Below are positions 28,486 through 42,556 of a stretch of 64,000 nucleotides of DNA, piece after piece. The position numbers and the translations under genes were made by a program. This DNA comes from Pseudomonadota bacterium (GTDB lineage Bacteria; Pseudomonadota; Gammaproteobacteria; Pseudomonadales; Oceanobacteraceae): NCBI GenBank assembly GCA_030145845.1, contig JAIXHJ010000003.1, positions 248,426 to 312,425 of the forward strand, written 5' to 3'. The notes beneath the pieces were generated by a model. The model was given only the letters and a program-made list of their open reading frames with translations. It was not told where the DNA came from and searched no databases. How positions within the stretch are numbered: the stretch's first letter is position 1; each line of letters starts with the position of its first letter.

Positions 28486-29820
28486 ATGACTGAAGCCCGT
28501 ATCGACAACAAACGCCTGATTATCGGTCTTGGTATGACCGGTATTTCGGCTGCGCGCTGGTGTCAGCGCCGCGGTCTGGCGTTTGATCTGTGCGATACAC
28601 GCGCAAGCCTGCCGGCACTGGATTCACTGCGGGCGGAATTCCCGGCAGCGGAAATTTATACCGGCCCGCTGGATGGCGATCGTCTGTCAGCTTATGAGCA
28701 GCTGATTGTCAGCCCGGGAGTGGCGCTGGCCGAAGCGGCGATTCAGCAGGCGATGCGTGCCGGGGTGGCTGTGAGTGGTGATATTCAGTTATTTGCCGAT
28801 CATTGCCAAAAGCCTGTGATCGCCATTACCGGCTCCAATGGCAAAAGTACCGTCACCACCCTGACCGGCGAGCTGCTGCAGGCCGCGGGATTAACGGTTG
28901 CGGTGGGCGGTAATATCGGTGTGCCGGCACTGGATCTGGGCGATGCCGATGTTTATGTGCTGGAAGTCTCAAGCTTCCAGCTGGAAACCACCGCAGCACT
29001 GGCTGCGCACGCCGCGGTTATTCTGAATCTCAGCGAAGATCATATGGACCGTTATCAGGGGATGGCGGATTACCTGCAGGCGAAGCAGCGTATTTTCCGC
29101 GGTGCGGCAAATATTATTGTTAACCGTGACGATGCGGCGACCCGTCCACCAGAGGACGGTGAGTTCGTGTCTTTCGGGCTGTCAGCCCCGATTGCGGGAG
29201 AATTTGGCCTGCTTGAAAGCGATGGCCAGCGCTGGATCTGTTACGGCGCGGAAAAACTGGTCAGCAGTGCGCAGCTGAAAATTAAAGGTCTGCATAACCT
29301 GGCCAATGTGATGGCGGCGCTGGCGCTGATCCGTACGCTGGATATCCGTCCGGCGCAGGTGATGACAGCGCTGAAGAATTTTGCCGGTCTGGAACACCGT
29401 TGTCAGTGGCTGGGTGAAAAAGACGGCGTGGCTTTTTACAACGATTCCAAGGCCACGAATGTGGCATCGGCGCTGGCTGCGATTAATGGCCTGGGGCCGG
29501 AAATTAACGGCAGGATTTATCTGCTTGCCGGCGGTGATGGTAAAGGTCAGAACTTTTCGCCACTGGCGCCGGCCTGCCGCGACTATGTGGCGGAAGTGCT
29601 GACTTACGGCCGTGATGGTGAGCAGATCGCTGGTGCGCTGGGTGACGCCTGCCGGGTATCGCACTGGTCAACCCTGCAGGACGCTTTTGCCGCAGCGGCA
29701 GCAATGGCAGGCGCAGGTGATGTGGTGCTGTTGTCACCGGCCTGTGCCAGCTTTGATCAGTTCAGCGGTTACGCTCAGCGCGGTGATGTTTTCCGTGCCC
29801 TGACCATGGAGGTGCTGTGA
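28486..29820 (+). CDS. murD: UDP-N-acetylmuramoylalanine--D-glutamate ligase
   Basis: A 444-residue cytoplasmic Mur ligase that adds D-Glu to UDP-MurNAc-L-Ala. N-terminal Rossmann loop IIGLGMTGIS; ATP loop GSNGKSTVTT at about 117-126; FYNDSKATN near 316 is the family signature. AGGAAAGG before the start gives a good ribosome site; the stop shares a base with the ftsW ATG. Confidence 0.97.
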   Translation: MTEARIDNKRLIIGLGMTGISAARWCQRRGLAFDLCDTRASLPALDSLRAEFPAAEIYTGPLDGDRLSAYEQLIVSPGVALAEAAIQQAMRAGVAVSGDIQLFADHCQKPVIAITGSNGKSTVTTLTGELLQAAGLTVAVGGNIGVPALDLGDADVYVLEVSSFQLETTAALAAHAAVILNLSEDHMDRYQGMADYLQAKQRIFRGAANIIVNRDDAATRPPEDGEFVSFGLSAPIAGEFGLLESDGQRWICYGAEKLVSSAQLKIKGLHNLANVMAALALIRTLDIRPAQVMTALKNFAGLEHRCQWLGEKDGVAFYNDSKATNVASALAAINGLGPEINGRIYLLAGGDGKGQNFSPLAPACRDYVAEVLTYGRDGEQIAGALGDACRVSHWSTLQDAFAAAAAMAGAGDVVLLSPACASFDQFSGYAQRGDVFRALTMEVL

Positions 29821-30980
29821 TGATTGCCTGGCGTGAGCACCTCGACTGGCAGAGCCGGCAGACCGTCTTTATGCCCTGGCTGGCACTCATGTGTCTGGGC
29901 TGGCTGATGGTGACGTCGGCATCGACCGGTATTGCAGAATTTTATACCAATAATGCGGCTTATTTTTCTATCCGCCATGCGATTTATGTGCTGCTCGGAA
30001 TTGCTGTGGCGTACACGGTGACGCAGATTCCGATGCGCCGCTGGGCAAAAGTGGATGTGCTTTTCCTGCTGCTGTCACTGGTGGGGCTGGTGCTGGTGTT
30101 TGTGCCCGGTATCGGCCATGAAGTGAACGGCAGTCAGCGCTGGCTGAACCTCGGCATTATTAAAGTGCAGGCATCAGAGCTGGCCAAGCTGGCGGCGGTG
30201 TTTTATGTCTCCGGTTATCTGGTCAGACGCCAGGAAGAGGTGCAGCAGCAGTGGTCCGGTTTTATCAAACCGCTGGGGATTCTGGCCTTTATGGTTTTCC
30301 TGCTGCTGCTGGAGCCGGACTTCGGTGCCGTGGTGGTGCTGATGGGGGCGGTGCTGATCCAGCTGTTTCTGGGTGGGGTCAAAGCCGGTCAGTTTTTCCT
30401 GCTGTTAATTGCCACCCTGATTCTCAGTGTGTTTGTGCTGACATCAGAAAGTTACCGTGTTGAACGTCTGCTGGCGTACCTCGACCCGTGGGCGCCGGAG
30501 CATGTATATGGCACCGGTTATCAGCTGACACAGTCGCTGATTGCTTTCGGTCGCGGTGACTGGTTTGGCGTGGGTCTTGGTGAAAGTGTACAGAAACTGT
30601 TTTACCTGCCGGAAGCGCACACCGATTTTGTGTTCGCGATCTGGGCGGAAGAAACCGGGCTGATCGGTGGTATCTGTGCGCTCGGACTATTGGCTTTTGT
30701 GATCGGCCGTATCTGGCAGGTTGCCTGGCGGGCACAGCAGAAAGGTCTGCTTTACAACGCTTATATTGCCATTGGTATTGCCTCTCTGTTTGGTCTGCAG
30801 GCGGCCATTAATCTGGGCGTGAATATCGGCCTGTTACCGACCAAAGGTCTGACGCTGCCGTTTTTCAGTTACGGCGGCAGCAGTCTGCTGATCTGCAGCG
30901 CCATGATTGGAGTGGTGATGCGGATTGCTCACGAGACGGAACTGGCAGACACGGAGGGTCAGCATGATGACGGCGAATAA
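29820..30980 (+). CDS. ftsW: septal peptidoglycan polymerase FtsW
   Basis: A 386-residue SEDS-family glycosyltransferase with about ten membrane helices that polymerises lipid II at the division site together with FtsI. Typical motifs: GHEVNGSQRWLNLG (about 98-111), the region QLTQSLIAFGRGDWFG, and FFSYGGSSLL near residue 345. I use the ATG at 29820, which overlaps the murD stop, rather than a GTG one codon upstream. Its 3' end overlaps murG by 17 bases. Confidence 0.96.
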   Translation: MIAWREHLDWQSRQTVFMPWLALMCLGWLMVTSASTGIAEFYTNNAAYFSIRHAIYVLLGIAVAYTVTQIPMRRWAKVDVLFLLLSLVGLVLVFVPGIGHEVNGSQRWLNLGIIKVQASELAKLAAVFYVSGYLVRRQEEVQQQWSGFIKPLGILAFMVFLLLLEPDFGAVVVLMGAVLIQLFLGGVKAGQFFLLLIATLILSVFVLTSESYRVERLLAYLDPWAPEHVYGTGYQLTQSLIAFGRGDWFGVGLGESVQKLFYLPEAHTDFVFAIWAEETGLIGGICALGLLAFVIGRIWQVAWRAQQKGLLYNAYIAIGIASLFGLQAAINLGVNIGLLPTKGLTLPFFSYGGSSLLICSAMIGVVMRIAHETELADTEGQHDDGE

Positions 30981-32035
30981 AACCGTTCTGATGATGGCCG
31001 GTGGTACCGGTGGCCATGTCTTTCCGGCGCTGGCCGTTTCCCGTGTGCTGCAGCAGCAGGGTTATCACATCGAATGGCTGGGCACTGAACGGGGCATTGA
31101 AAAAGAGGTGATCCCGGCGAACGGTATTCATCTTAATACCATTGATATTGCCGGGCTGCGGGGCAAAGGAAAACTGGGTCTGCTGAGCGCGCCGCTGCGG
31201 GTCAGCCGTGCGGTTATGCAGGCGCTGAAAATTATCCGCCGTCTGTCACCGGTGGCGGTGGTCGGCTTCGGTGGTTATGCCACCGGACCGGGCGGGGTGG
31301 CTGCCAGACTGGCCGGGATACCGCTGTTAATTCACGAGCAGAATGCCAGAGCCGGAATGACCAACCGTCTGCTCAGCCGTCTGGCGCAGTGTGTAATGCA
31401 GGCTTTTCCGGGAGCACTGGAACAGGCGTTAACCACGGGAAACCCGGTACGCGAAGAAGTGGTTAATCTGCCGCAACCGGCGCTGCGTAAGAAAGACAAT
31501 GATGGCCCGCTGAAAGTACTGGTGATCGGTGGCAGTCAGGGGGCGGTGGCACTGAATAATGCAGTCTTTGCCGCGATGTCACTGTTGCCGCCTGAACAGC
31601 GTCCGCTGCTGATTCATCAGGCGGGAAAAAATAATATTGACAAGGTGCAGGCGGAATACCGTGAAGCCGGCATCGATGCTGACGTTAACGCATTTATTGA
31701 TGATATGGCCGCGGCATATGGCTGGGCTGATCTGCTGATCTGTCGTGCCGGGGCATCCACGGTATCGGAAGTGGCAGCGGCCGGCTGTGCGGCACTGTTT
31801 ATCCCGCTGCCGTCAGCCGTGGATGATCATCAGACAGCGAATGCCAGATATCTTGCCGATCAGGATGCGGCCATTATCTGCGCACAGAAAGAATTAACAC
31901 CGCAATGGCTGAGTGAGCTGTGGCAGACATACGCCGCAGATAAAGAACAATTAACTGCGATGGCAACCAGAGCACGTGCGCTGGCCATGGCAGATGCTGC
32001 CGACAGGGTAGCTGAGCAGGTAAAGAGGTTTGCCC

Positions 32036-32043
<8 letters not shown>
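30964..32043 (+). CDS. murG: UDP-N-acetylglucosamine--undecaprenyl-pyrophosphoryl-MurNAc-pentapeptide transferase
   Basis: A 359-residue GT28 glycosyltransferase that turns lipid I into lipid II at the inner face of the membrane. The N-terminal glycine loop [13 protein letters not shown] and the C-terminal [14 protein letters not shown] block are diagnostic. I start it at the first ATG of [11 protein letters not shown], inside the end of ftsW, where GGAGG lies close upstream. It overlaps murC by eight bases. Confidence 0.97.
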
Positions 32044-35166
<3,123 letters not shown>

Positions 35167-35167
<1 letters not shown>

Positions 35168-36402
35168 TGAGTCAGGTACAACAAAAAAATATGCTGGTTG
35201 GCCTGGATATTGGCACATCCAAGATCGTCGCCATCGTTGGCGAAGCGGATCAGGATGGAAATATTGAAGTCGTCGGTCTGGGTTCGCATCCAAGCCGCGG
35301 TCTGAAAAAGGGCGTGGTGGTGAATATTGAATCGACCGTGCAGTCGATTAAGCGTGCAGTGGAAGAAGCCGAACTGATGGCTGGCTGTACCATTCATTCG
35401 GTGTATGCCGGGATTGCCGGCAGCCATATTCATTCCATGAATTCGCACGGCATCGTAGCGGTGCGTGACCGCGAAGTAACGCAGATGGATATCGACCGTG
35501 TGATTGATGCTGCACAGGCCGTCGCGATTCCACAGGATCAGCGCATTCTGCACGTACTGCCACAGGAATACGTGGTCGACAATCAGGAAGGCATCCGCGA
35601 ACCGGTGGGAATGTCGGGTGTGCGTCTCGAAGCCAAAGTGCATCTGGTTACCGGTGCGGTGAATGCAGCACAGAATATTGAGCGTTGTGTACAGCGCTGT
35701 GGGCTGGAAACGGATGCCATTATTCTTGAACAACTGGCGTCCAGCTATGCGGTACTGACGGATGATGAGCGTGAACTGGGTGTTTGCCTGGTGGATATCG
35801 GCGGCGGCACTACGGATATCGCCATATTTACCGAGGGAGCAATACGTCATACAGCCGTTATACCGATTGCCGGCGATCAGGTAACCAACGATATTGCCAT
35901 GGCGCTGCGGACCCCGACCCAGCATGCGGAAAAAATTAAAATTAAGTACGCCTGTGCCCTGACTCAGCTGGCCAGGGCGGACGAAACCATTAAGGTTCCG
36001 AGTGTTGGTGACCGTCCGCCAAGGGACCTGTCCCGGCAGGCGCTGGCGGAGGTGGTTGAACCCCGCTATGACGAATTATTTACCCTGATTCAGGCGGAAT
36101 TACGCCGCAGTGGATTTGAGGATATTGTGGCTGCCGGTATCGTTTTAACCGGTGGCACAGCAAAAATGGAAGGCGTGGCAGAGCTGGCAGAGGAAATATT
36201 CCATATGCCGGTGCGGCTGGCAAAACCGCAAGGGGTTTCCGGTCTGACTGACGTCATAAATAACCCGATTTATTCAACCTCTGTCGGCCTGTTGTTATAT
36301 GCCGCCAGACAACATACGAATAAATCCGGAAATAATCCGGTCGAAGAGGCAAATGATGGCATATATGCCCGTATAAAAGATTGGATTAAAGGCAATTTTT
36401 AA
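35167..36402 (+). CDS. ftsA: cell division protein FtsA
   Basis: A 411-residue actin-like ATPase that tethers FtsZ filaments to the membrane. N-terminal [14 protein letters not shown], the phosphate loop [13 protein letters not shown] near 205-217 and a C-terminal amphipathic segment ending DWIKGNF, which is the membrane anchor. The ATG at 35167 overlaps the ftsQ stop. A 38-base AT-rich gap separates it from ftsZ. Confidence 0.97.
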
Positions 36403-36440
36403 GATTAAATATTACCAGCGCGCGGCTAAGGAGATACGCT

Positions 36441-37625
36441 ATGTCTCAGCAAAGAGAAGGGGATATGTTTGAACTCGCAGACGACCTGCAACAATCTGCA
36501 ATTATAAAAGTTGTAGGTGTTGGCGGTGGGGGCGGAAACGCTGTTCAGCATATGGTTGAAAATAATATCGAAGGTGTTGATTTTATCTGTGCCAATACGG
36601 ATTCACAGGCACTGCGTAACGTCACCTCACGTTCGATTATTCAGTTGGGCTCCGGACTGACCAAAGGTCTGGGTGCCGGTGCCAATCCGGAAGTTGGCCG
36701 TCAGGCGGCACTGGAAGACCGTGAACGCATTGCCGAAACACTGAAAGGTGCGGATATGGTCTTTATTACTGCCGGCATGGGCGGTGGTACCGGAACCGGT
36801 GGTGCGCCAGTGGTGGCTGAGATTGCCAAAGAGCTCGGTATCCTGACGGTGGCTGTGGTTACCCGTCCGTTCCCGTTTGAGGGACGTAAGCGGATGGCGG
36901 CTGCGGAACAGGGTCTTAAGCAACTGGCAGAGCATGTTGACTCCCTGATTACAATTCCGAACGAAAAATTACTCTCTGTACTTGGCAAGAACACCTCTTT
37001 GCTGGATGCTTTTAAAGAAGCTAATAACGTTCTGCAGGGTGCTGTGCAGGGTATCGCTGATCTGATCACCCGCCCGGGTATGATCAACGTCGACTTTGCC
37101 GACGTCCGTACTGTGATGTCCGAAATGGGTCAGGCGATGATGGGTACCGGTGCTGCTACCGGTGATAACCGTGCCCGTGAAGCCGCGGAACGCGCAATTG
37201 GCAGCCCGCTGCTGGAAGATGTTGACCTGCAGGGTGCCCGCGGCATTCTGGTTAACGTAACCGCAGGTTTCGATCTTTCCCTGGGTGAATTCAGCGAAGT
37301 CGGCAGCGTGGTGGAAGAGTTTGCTTCCGATAACGCTACTGTGGTTGTCGGTACCGTTATTGATCCGGACCTGTCAGATGAACTGCGGGTGACCGTTGTT
37401 GCCACCGGGCTTGGCCGCCGTGATGCGGTAGAGGAACCAAAGCCAACCAAAGTGGTCGATAATACCGCTGCCCGCAAAGCAGATGGCACCACTGACTACA
37501 GTCAGCTGGATCGTCCGACAGTTACCCGTCAGGCAGGTAACGCCGCTAAGAAAGTAGATGTCGCAGATCGTCCTGATATGGATTATCTGGATATTCCTGC
37601 TTTCCTGCGCCGCCAGGCTGATTAG
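36441..37625 (+). CDS. ftsZ: cell division protein FtsZ
   Basis: A 394-residue tubulin-like GTPase that forms the Z ring. The tubulin signature [10 protein letters not shown] lies at about 113-122, the T7 loop NVDFADV near 215, a variable Gln/Lys/Thr-rich linker follows about 325-375, and the C-terminal peptide [14 protein letters not shown] is the FtsA/ZipA docking tail. AAGGAG seven bases before the ATG is the strongest ribosome site in the cluster, in keeping with high FtsZ output. Confidence 0.98.
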   Translation: MSQQREGDMFELADDLQQSAIIKVVGVGGGGGNAVQHMVENNIEGVDFICANTDSQALRNVTSRSIIQLGSGLTKGLGAGANPEVGRQAALEDRERIAETLKGADMVFITAGMGGGTGTGGAPVVAEIAKELGILTVAVVTRPFPFEGRKRMAAAEQGLKQLAEHVDSLITIPNEKLLSVLGKNTSLLDAFKEANNVLQGAVQGIADLITRPGMINVDFADVRTVMSEMGQAMMGTGAATGDNRAREAAERAIGSPLLEDVDLQGARGILVNVTAGFDLSLGEFSEVGSVVEEFASDNATVVVGTVIDPDLSDELRVTVVATGLGRRDAVEEPKPTKVVDNTAARKADGTTDYSQLDRPTVTRQAGNAAKKVDVADRPDMDYLDIPAFLRRQAD

Positions 37626-37649
37626 GGAATGCGCTATGGCGCATTCCCT
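37624..37649 (+). terminator. hairpin after ftsZ
   Basis: AGGGAATGCGC and GCGCATTCCCT pair perfectly around a four-base loop, starting at the ftsZ stop codon. Only AATTGTTG follows, so termination is probably partial, leaving some read-through into lpxC. Confidence 0.75.
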
Positions 37650-37655
37650 AATTGT

Positions 37656-37664
37656 TGCTATAAT
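37656..37664 (+). promoter_or_regulatory. extended -10 promoter of lpxC
   Basis: TGCTATAAT is an extended -10 with a consensus hexamer, immediately after the ftsZ hairpin and about 53 bases before the lpxC start. The -35 position falls inside the hairpin and is poor, as is usual for extended -10 promoters. Confidence 0.7.
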
Positions 37665-37717
37665 GCGGCCTGATGAATTTTGTATGAAAAATGCTCAACA
37701 TTGGCAGGTTTGCTTAG

Positions 37718-38626
37718 ATGATTCCACAACGTACGCTTAAAAATACTATCCGGGCAACGGGAGTTGGCCTTCATTCCGGGGAGAAGGTGTATCTCACCCT
37801 GAAGCCTGCCCCGGTGAATACGGGTATTGTATTCCGCCGTACGGATCTGGACCCGGTGGTTGATATTCCGGCGAATGCCCTGAATGTGGGTGAAACCACG
37901 CTGTCGACCACGCTGGTGAAAGAACACGCCCGCGTTGATACTGTGGAACATCTGCTGTCTGCCATGGCCGGCCTTGGTATTGATAACGCCATTGTCGAAC
38001 TGAGCGCGCAGGAAGTGCCGATTATGGATGGCAGCTCCGGCCCGTTCGTGTTCCTGGTGCAGTCTGCCGGTATTGCTGAGCAGAACGTACCGAAGCGCTT
38101 TATCCGTATCAAACGTAAGGTTGAAGTGAAAGAGGGTGATAAAATCGCTTCTTTCCTGCCTTATGACGGTTTCAAAGTCAGTTTTGAGATCGACTTTGAT
38201 CACCCTGTGTTCAAGCAGAGCGTACAGAAAGCCAGTCTGGACTTTTCTTCCACTTCCTATGTTAAAGAAGTCAGCCGTGCGCGTACTTTTGGCTTCACCA
38301 AGGATCTGGAATACATGCGTTCCAAGAATCTGGCTCTGGGCGGCAGCGTCAAAAACGCCATTGTGGTTGACGATTACCGCGTTCTGAATGAAGACGGTCT
38401 GCGCTATGACGATGAGTTTGTTAAGCACAAGATCCTTGATGCTGTCGGTGACCTGTACCTGCTCGGACACAGCCTGATCGGTGAGTTTATCGGTTACAAG
38501 TCCGGTCACGGTCTGAACAATAAGTTGCTGCGCGAGCTGCTGCAGCAGGAAGATGCCTGGGAATTTGTCGAATTTGCTGAGGAAAGCGCGCCAATTTCCT
38601 ATATGCGCCCTGCGGCTGCCGGTTAA
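37718..38626 (+). CDS. lpxC: UDP-3-O-acyl-N-acetylglucosamine deacetylase
   Basis: A 302-residue zinc enzyme carrying out the committed step of lipid A synthesis. HTVEH-type zinc ligands appear as [10 protein letters not shown] (about 74-83), the other His and Asp in [15 protein letters not shown] (about 237-251), and the catalytic HGLNN near 265. It follows ftsZ as in other gammaproteobacteria and is followed by a strong terminator. In E. coli the protein level is set by FtsH proteolysis of the C-terminal tail; here the tail ends SYMRPAAAG. Confidence 0.97.
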   Translation: MIPQRTLKNTIRATGVGLHSGEKVYLTLKPAPVNTGIVFRRTDLDPVVDIPANALNVGETTLSTTLVKEHARVDTVEHLLSAMAGLGIDNAIVELSAQEVPIMDGSSGPFVFLVQSAGIAEQNVPKRFIRIKRKVEVKEGDKIASFLPYDGFKVSFEIDFDHPVFKQSVQKASLDFSSTSYVKEVSRARTFGFTKDLEYMRSKNLALGGSVKNAIVVDDYRVLNEDGLRYDDEFVKHKILDAVGDLYLLGHSLIGEFIGYKSGHGLNNKLLRELLQQEDAWEFVEFAEESAPISYMRPAAAG

Positions 38627-38661
38627 CTTATTGAAACAGGAATCCGTTTGAGTATCTTCAT

Positions 38662-38695
38662 ACAAAGGCCATAATTGAATTATGGCCTTTGTTTT
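38662..38695 (+). terminator. intrinsic terminator after lpxC
   Basis: ACAAAGGCCATAATT and its exact complement pair around one base, so the real loop is opened by a few pairs, then TTTTG follows. It ends the dcw-lpxC transcription unit. Confidence 0.88.
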
Positions 38696-38763
38696 GTCCG
38701 TTGTGGGCAAGGCGAAGTACGGACCGGAAGGCAGGTGCCTGCTCAGGATGTGAACCACAGATT

Positions 38764-39693
38764 ATGAATATCATTATTGTTGGCAGACGACATGGTGAAT
38801 CCCGGACTTATACATTAGGTGCCTCAGCGCGCACTATGATGTTCGGATTCCTGTTTGTGCTCCCCTTTGCGATGGGAGCGGCTGGCTATTGGCTGGCAGA
38901 GCGTCTGGCCGATGAAGGTATTCTGGATCTCAATGCCGCCAAGGCCTGGGAGCGTGATCTGAGCATGCAGAAGCAGGAACTGCAGCAGATCCGTAAACAG
39001 ACCGATCAGGAACTCGAAGCCCTGACCCTCCGCCTGGCTGAATTACAGGCCAAATTACTCCGTCTGGATGCTCTGGGTGAGCGTCTGGTTGATGTCTCCG
39101 ATGTTCAGTCCGAAGAATTCGATTTCAGTGTGGAACCTGCCGTTGGTGGCCCGGGTGGTACGCTGGGCGAAGCTTATCAGGCTCCGGAAATCAACGAAGT
39201 GCTTGATGAGCTGGCAGAGCGTATCGACAGCCGCGAGCAGCAGCTGGAAGTGCTGGACGACCTGATGTCGGCCAACAAACTCAGCTCAGATACCTTTGTT
39301 GCCGGCCGGCCGATCAAAAAAGGCTGGATGTCATCCCGCTATGGTAAGCGTACCGATCCTTTTACCGGCCGTCTGGCCTGGCATGCCGGGGTCGACTTTG
39401 CCGGTAAGATGGGCGCCGATATTGTGGCGGTGGCTTCCGGTATCGTTACCTGGTCCGGCCCGCGCTATGGCTACGGTAATCTGGTCGAGGTCAATCATGG
39501 TAACGGCTACAAAACCCGTTACGCTCACTGTAAAGAAATCAAAGTTTCCCTTGGCGACGTGGTGCGCAAAGGGGAAGTTGTCGCCCTGATGGGCAGCACC
39601 GGTCGTTCGACCGGGCCTCATGTTCACTTCGAAGTCTACAAAAACGGCCGTACGGTCGATCCGGCAGCCTATATTCACCGCAAACCGCGCTGA
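38764..39693 (+). CDS. M23 family metallopeptidase (murein hydrolase-like), anchored
   Basis: A 309-residue protein with one membrane helix at about 28-50, a coiled coil (about 70-115) and a C-terminal LytM/M23 domain with a complete zinc site: H207 and D211 in WHAGVDF and H286/H288 in HVHF. It probably cleaves peptide cross-links in the periplasm or serves as an activator of cell-wall hydrolases. It sits between lpxC and secA, the place where enterobacteria carry secM. Upstream of the lpxC terminator it has no coupling, so it probably has its own promoter in the 38693-38763 gap. Confidence 0.93.
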   Translation: MNIIIVGRRHGESRTYTLGASARTMMFGFLFVLPFAMGAAGYWLAERLADEGILDLNAAKAWERDLSMQKQELQQIRKQTDQELEALTLRLAELQAKLLRLDALGERLVDVSDVQSEEFDFSVEPAVGGPGGTLGEAYQAPEINEVLDELAERIDSREQQLEVLDDLMSANKLSSDTFVAGRPIKKGWMSSRYGKRTDPFTGRLAWHAGVDFAGKMGADIVAVASGIVTWSGPRYGYGNLVEVNHGNGYKTRYAHCKEIKVSLGDVVRKGEVVALMGSTGRSTGPHVHFEVYKNGRTVDPAAYIHRKPR

Positions 39694-39791
39694 TCTTTCC
39701 CGTCAATATGCTTGTCATCATTCTGGGTTATAAGTAGCCTTTAGCACTTTGGCCCAGCGCCCTCTATTTGTGTCCGGATAATGATAAAACC

Positions 39792-42536
39792 ATGATTGGT
39801 AACCTCTTTCGCAAGATCTTCGGCAGTAAAAACAGCCGCGAACTGAAACGCATGGGCAAACTGGTTGCCCGTATTAATGCCCTCGAAGAAACAGTCAGTG
39901 CCCTTTCTGATGACGAACTGAAAGCGAAGTCGGCTGAATTCCGCCAGCGTCTGGAGCAGGGAGCCACCCTCGACAGCCTGCTGCCGGAGGCCTTTGCTGT
40001 CTGCCGTGAGGCCAGTCAGCGGGTTATGGGGATGCGTCACTTCGATGTGCAGCTGATCGGTGGTATCACCCTGCATGAAGGCCGTATTGCTGAGATGCGT
40101 ACCGGTGAAGGTAAAACCCTGGTGGGTACTCTGCCGACGTATCTGAACGCTCTGACCGGCAAGAGCGTTCACGTGGTTACCGTGAATGACTATCTGGCCC
40201 GGCGTGATGCTGAGTGGATGCGCCCGCTGTATGAATTCCTGGGTCTGAGCGTCGGTGTGGTGGTTCCCGGACAGAACTCACTGGAAAAACGCGAACAATA
40301 TAAAGCCGATATCGTTTACGGTACCAACAACGAGTTTGGCTTTGATTATCTGCGCGACAACATGGCTTTCTCGCTGGAAGATAAGGTTCAGCGTGATCTT
40401 TACTTCGCAATTGTTGACGAAGTGGACTCAATCCTGATTGATGAAGCCCGTACGCCGCTGATTATTTCCGGACCGGCGGAAGACAGCTCTGAACTGTATA
40501 AAGCCATCAATCAGCTGATTCCGCGACTGGAGCGCGGTGAAGAAATTGATGGCGGCCAGGGCGGTATGACCGGCCATTTTGTGGTCGACGAAAAGCACCG
40601 CAGCATTGAAATGACCGAAGAAGGTCATGAATTTGTCGAGCAGCTGCTGGCCGAAGCCGGCATTCTGAAAGAGGGTGAAAGCCTGTATGCCGCGGCCAAC
40701 CTGAATCTGCTGCACCATGTGCACGCGGCGCTGAAAGCCCATGCGGTGTACCAGAAAAACATCGACTACATCGTCCAGAACGGGCAGATCGTGATTGTCG
40801 ACGAACACACCGGCCGTACCATGCCGGGCCGCCGCTGGAGCGAAGGCCTGCATCAGGCAGTAGAAGCGAAGGAAGGTGTTCAGATTCAGGCTGAAAGTCA
40901 GACGCTGGCATCCACAACCTTCCAGAATTACTTCCGTCTGTATGAAAAACTGGCCGGTATGACTGGTACCGCGGATACAGAGGCGTTCGAATTCCATCAG
41001 ATTTATGGTCTGGATGTGGTCGTCATCCCCACCAACAAGCAGGTGCGGCGGATTGACTATAACGATGTTATCTACGCCACGCAGAAAGAAAAATACGATG
41101 CGGTCATCGAAGAGGTCCGTGAAATTATTGCTCAGCAGCGCCCGGTTCTGGTGGGTACAGCGTCCATTGAAGCTTCTGAATACCTGTCGCAGCTGCTGAC
41201 CAAAGCCAAGGTTCCGCACAACGTGCTGAACGCCAAAGAGAATGCGCGCGAAGCACAGATTATTGCCGAGGCCGGTAGTCCGGGGGCTGTGACCATCGCC
41301 ACCAATATGGCCGGTCGTGGTACGGATATTATGCTGGGCGGTAACTGGGAAGCGGAAGTCGCTGCTCTGGAAAACCCGGATGAAGCACAGGTGGCGGCGA
41401 TCAGAGCGGAATGGCAGAAACGTCATGATGCGGTACTGGAAGCCGGTGGTCTGCATATTATCGGTACCGAGCGCCACGAATCCCGCCGTATCGATAACCA
41501 GCTGCGTGGCCGTGCCGGCCGCCAGGGTGATGCTGGTTCAACGCGCTTCTTCCTGTCGCTGGAAGATAACCTGATGCGTATTTTCATGTCCGAGCGTATG
41601 CGCGGCATGATGCAGGCACTGGGTATGAAAGATGGCGAATCCATTGAGCACCGCATGGTCACTAATGCGGTGGAAAAAGCACAGCGTAAAGTGGAAGGCC
41701 GTAACTTCGATATCCGTAAACAGCTGCTGGAATACGATGATGTTGCCAATGATCAGCGTCGCGTAATTTACAACCAGCGCAATGAACTGCTGGAAGCTGA
41801 TGATATTTCCGATGTCATCACCAATATCCGTAAGGATGTGGTGCAGGAAGCGATCGACGGCTATATCGCGCCGCAGAGCCTGGCTGAGCAGTGGGATATT
41901 GACGGTCTGGAAAAACACCTGAAGGCTGAGTTCGATATTGAACTGCCGGTTCAGCAGTGGCTCGACAACGAAGAAAAACTGTACGAAGAAACGCTGCGTG
42001 AGCGGATTCTGGCTGAAATTCAGCAAGCTTATGAAGCCAAGGAAAGTGCGCTGGGTGAACAGGCACAGCGTATGCGTCTGTTTGAAAAACAGGTGATGCT
42101 GCAGATCGTCGATAATCTGTGGAAAGAACATCTGGCAACCATGGATCATCTGCGTCAGGGCATTCACCTGCGTGGCTATGGTCAGAAGAACCCGAAACAG
42201 GAATATAAGCGCGAATCCTTTGGCCTGTTCCAGGAACTGCTGAATAACATCAAACGCGAAACCATCCGCATTCTTTCCCATGTGAAGGTGCAGAGTGAAG
42301 ACGAAGTGCGCGAGATGGAAGAGCGCCGCCGTGAAGCTGCAGAAGCTCAGGCCCGTCTGGCTCAGTATCAGCACGAGGCTGCTCAGGCGATGGGTGGTGA
42401 AGCTGAGGAAGACGTTGCGGAAGGAGAGGATGCCGTGCAGCCTTTTGTCCGTGATGAGCGTAAGGTCGGCCGCAATGAGCCATGCCCGTGCGGTTCCGGT
42501 AAAAAATACAAACATTGCCACGGCAAACTGTCGTAA
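39792..42536 (+). CDS. secA: protein translocase ATPase SecA
   Basis: A 914-residue motor that drives preproteins through SecYEG. Walker A is RTGEGKTL near 105; [14 protein letters not shown] near 210 is the DEAD box and its extension; [10 protein letters not shown] near 510 is in the second ATPase domain. The C-terminus [15 protein letters not shown] is the zinc-binding tail that contacts SecB and ribosomes. ATG at 39792 is used; a TTG eight codons upstream is possible. No SecM-type arrest peptide precedes it. Confidence 0.97.
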   Translation: MIGNLFRKIFGSKNSRELKRMGKLVARINALEETVSALSDDELKAKSAEFRQRLEQGATLDSLLPEAFAVCREASQRVMGMRHFDVQLIGGITLHEGRIAEMRTGEGKTLVGTLPTYLNALTGKSVHVVTVNDYLARRDAEWMRPLYEFLGLSVGVVVPGQNSLEKREQYKADIVYGTNNEFGFDYLRDNMAFSLEDKVQRDLYFAIVDEVDSILIDEARTPLIISGPAEDSSELYKAINQLIPRLERGEEIDGGQGGMTGHFVVDEKHRSIEMTEEGHEFVEQLLAEAGILKEGESLYAAANLNLLHHVHAALKAHAVYQKNIDYIVQNGQIVIVDEHTGRTMPGRRWSEGLHQAVEAKEGVQIQAESQTLASTTFQNYFRLYEKLAGMTGTADTEAFEFHQIYGLDVVVIPTNKQVRRIDYNDVIYATQKEKYDAVIEEVREIIAQQRPVLVGTASIEASEYLSQLLTKAKVPHNVLNAKENAREAQIIAEAGSPGAVTIATNMAGRGTDIMLGGNWEAEVAALENPDEAQVAAIRAEWQKRHDAVLEAGGLHIIGTERHESRRIDNQLRGRAGRQGDAGSTRFFLSLEDNLMRIFMSERMRGMMQALGMKDGESIEHRMVTNAVEKAQRKVEGRNFDIRKQLLEYDDVANDQRRVIYNQRNELLEADDISDVITNIRKDVVQEAIDGYIAPQSLAEQWDIDGLEKHLKAEFDIELPVQQWLDNEEKLYEETLRERILAEIQQAYEAKESALGEQAQRMRLFEKQVMLQIVDNLWKEHLATMDHLRQGIHLRGYGQKNPKQEYKRESFGLFQELLNNIKRETIRILSHVKVQSEDEVREMEERRREAAEAQARLAQYQHEAAQAMGGEAEEDVAEGEDAVQPFVRDERKVGRNEPCPCGSGKKYKHCHGKLS

Positions 42537-42556
42537 GGCACAGAGAGTCAGAACAG

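Noticed and set aside
38627..39791. SecM-type arrest peptide before secA
   Set aside because: The only gene in the gap is an M23 peptidase, and no proline-ended arrest motif was seen near its C-terminus.
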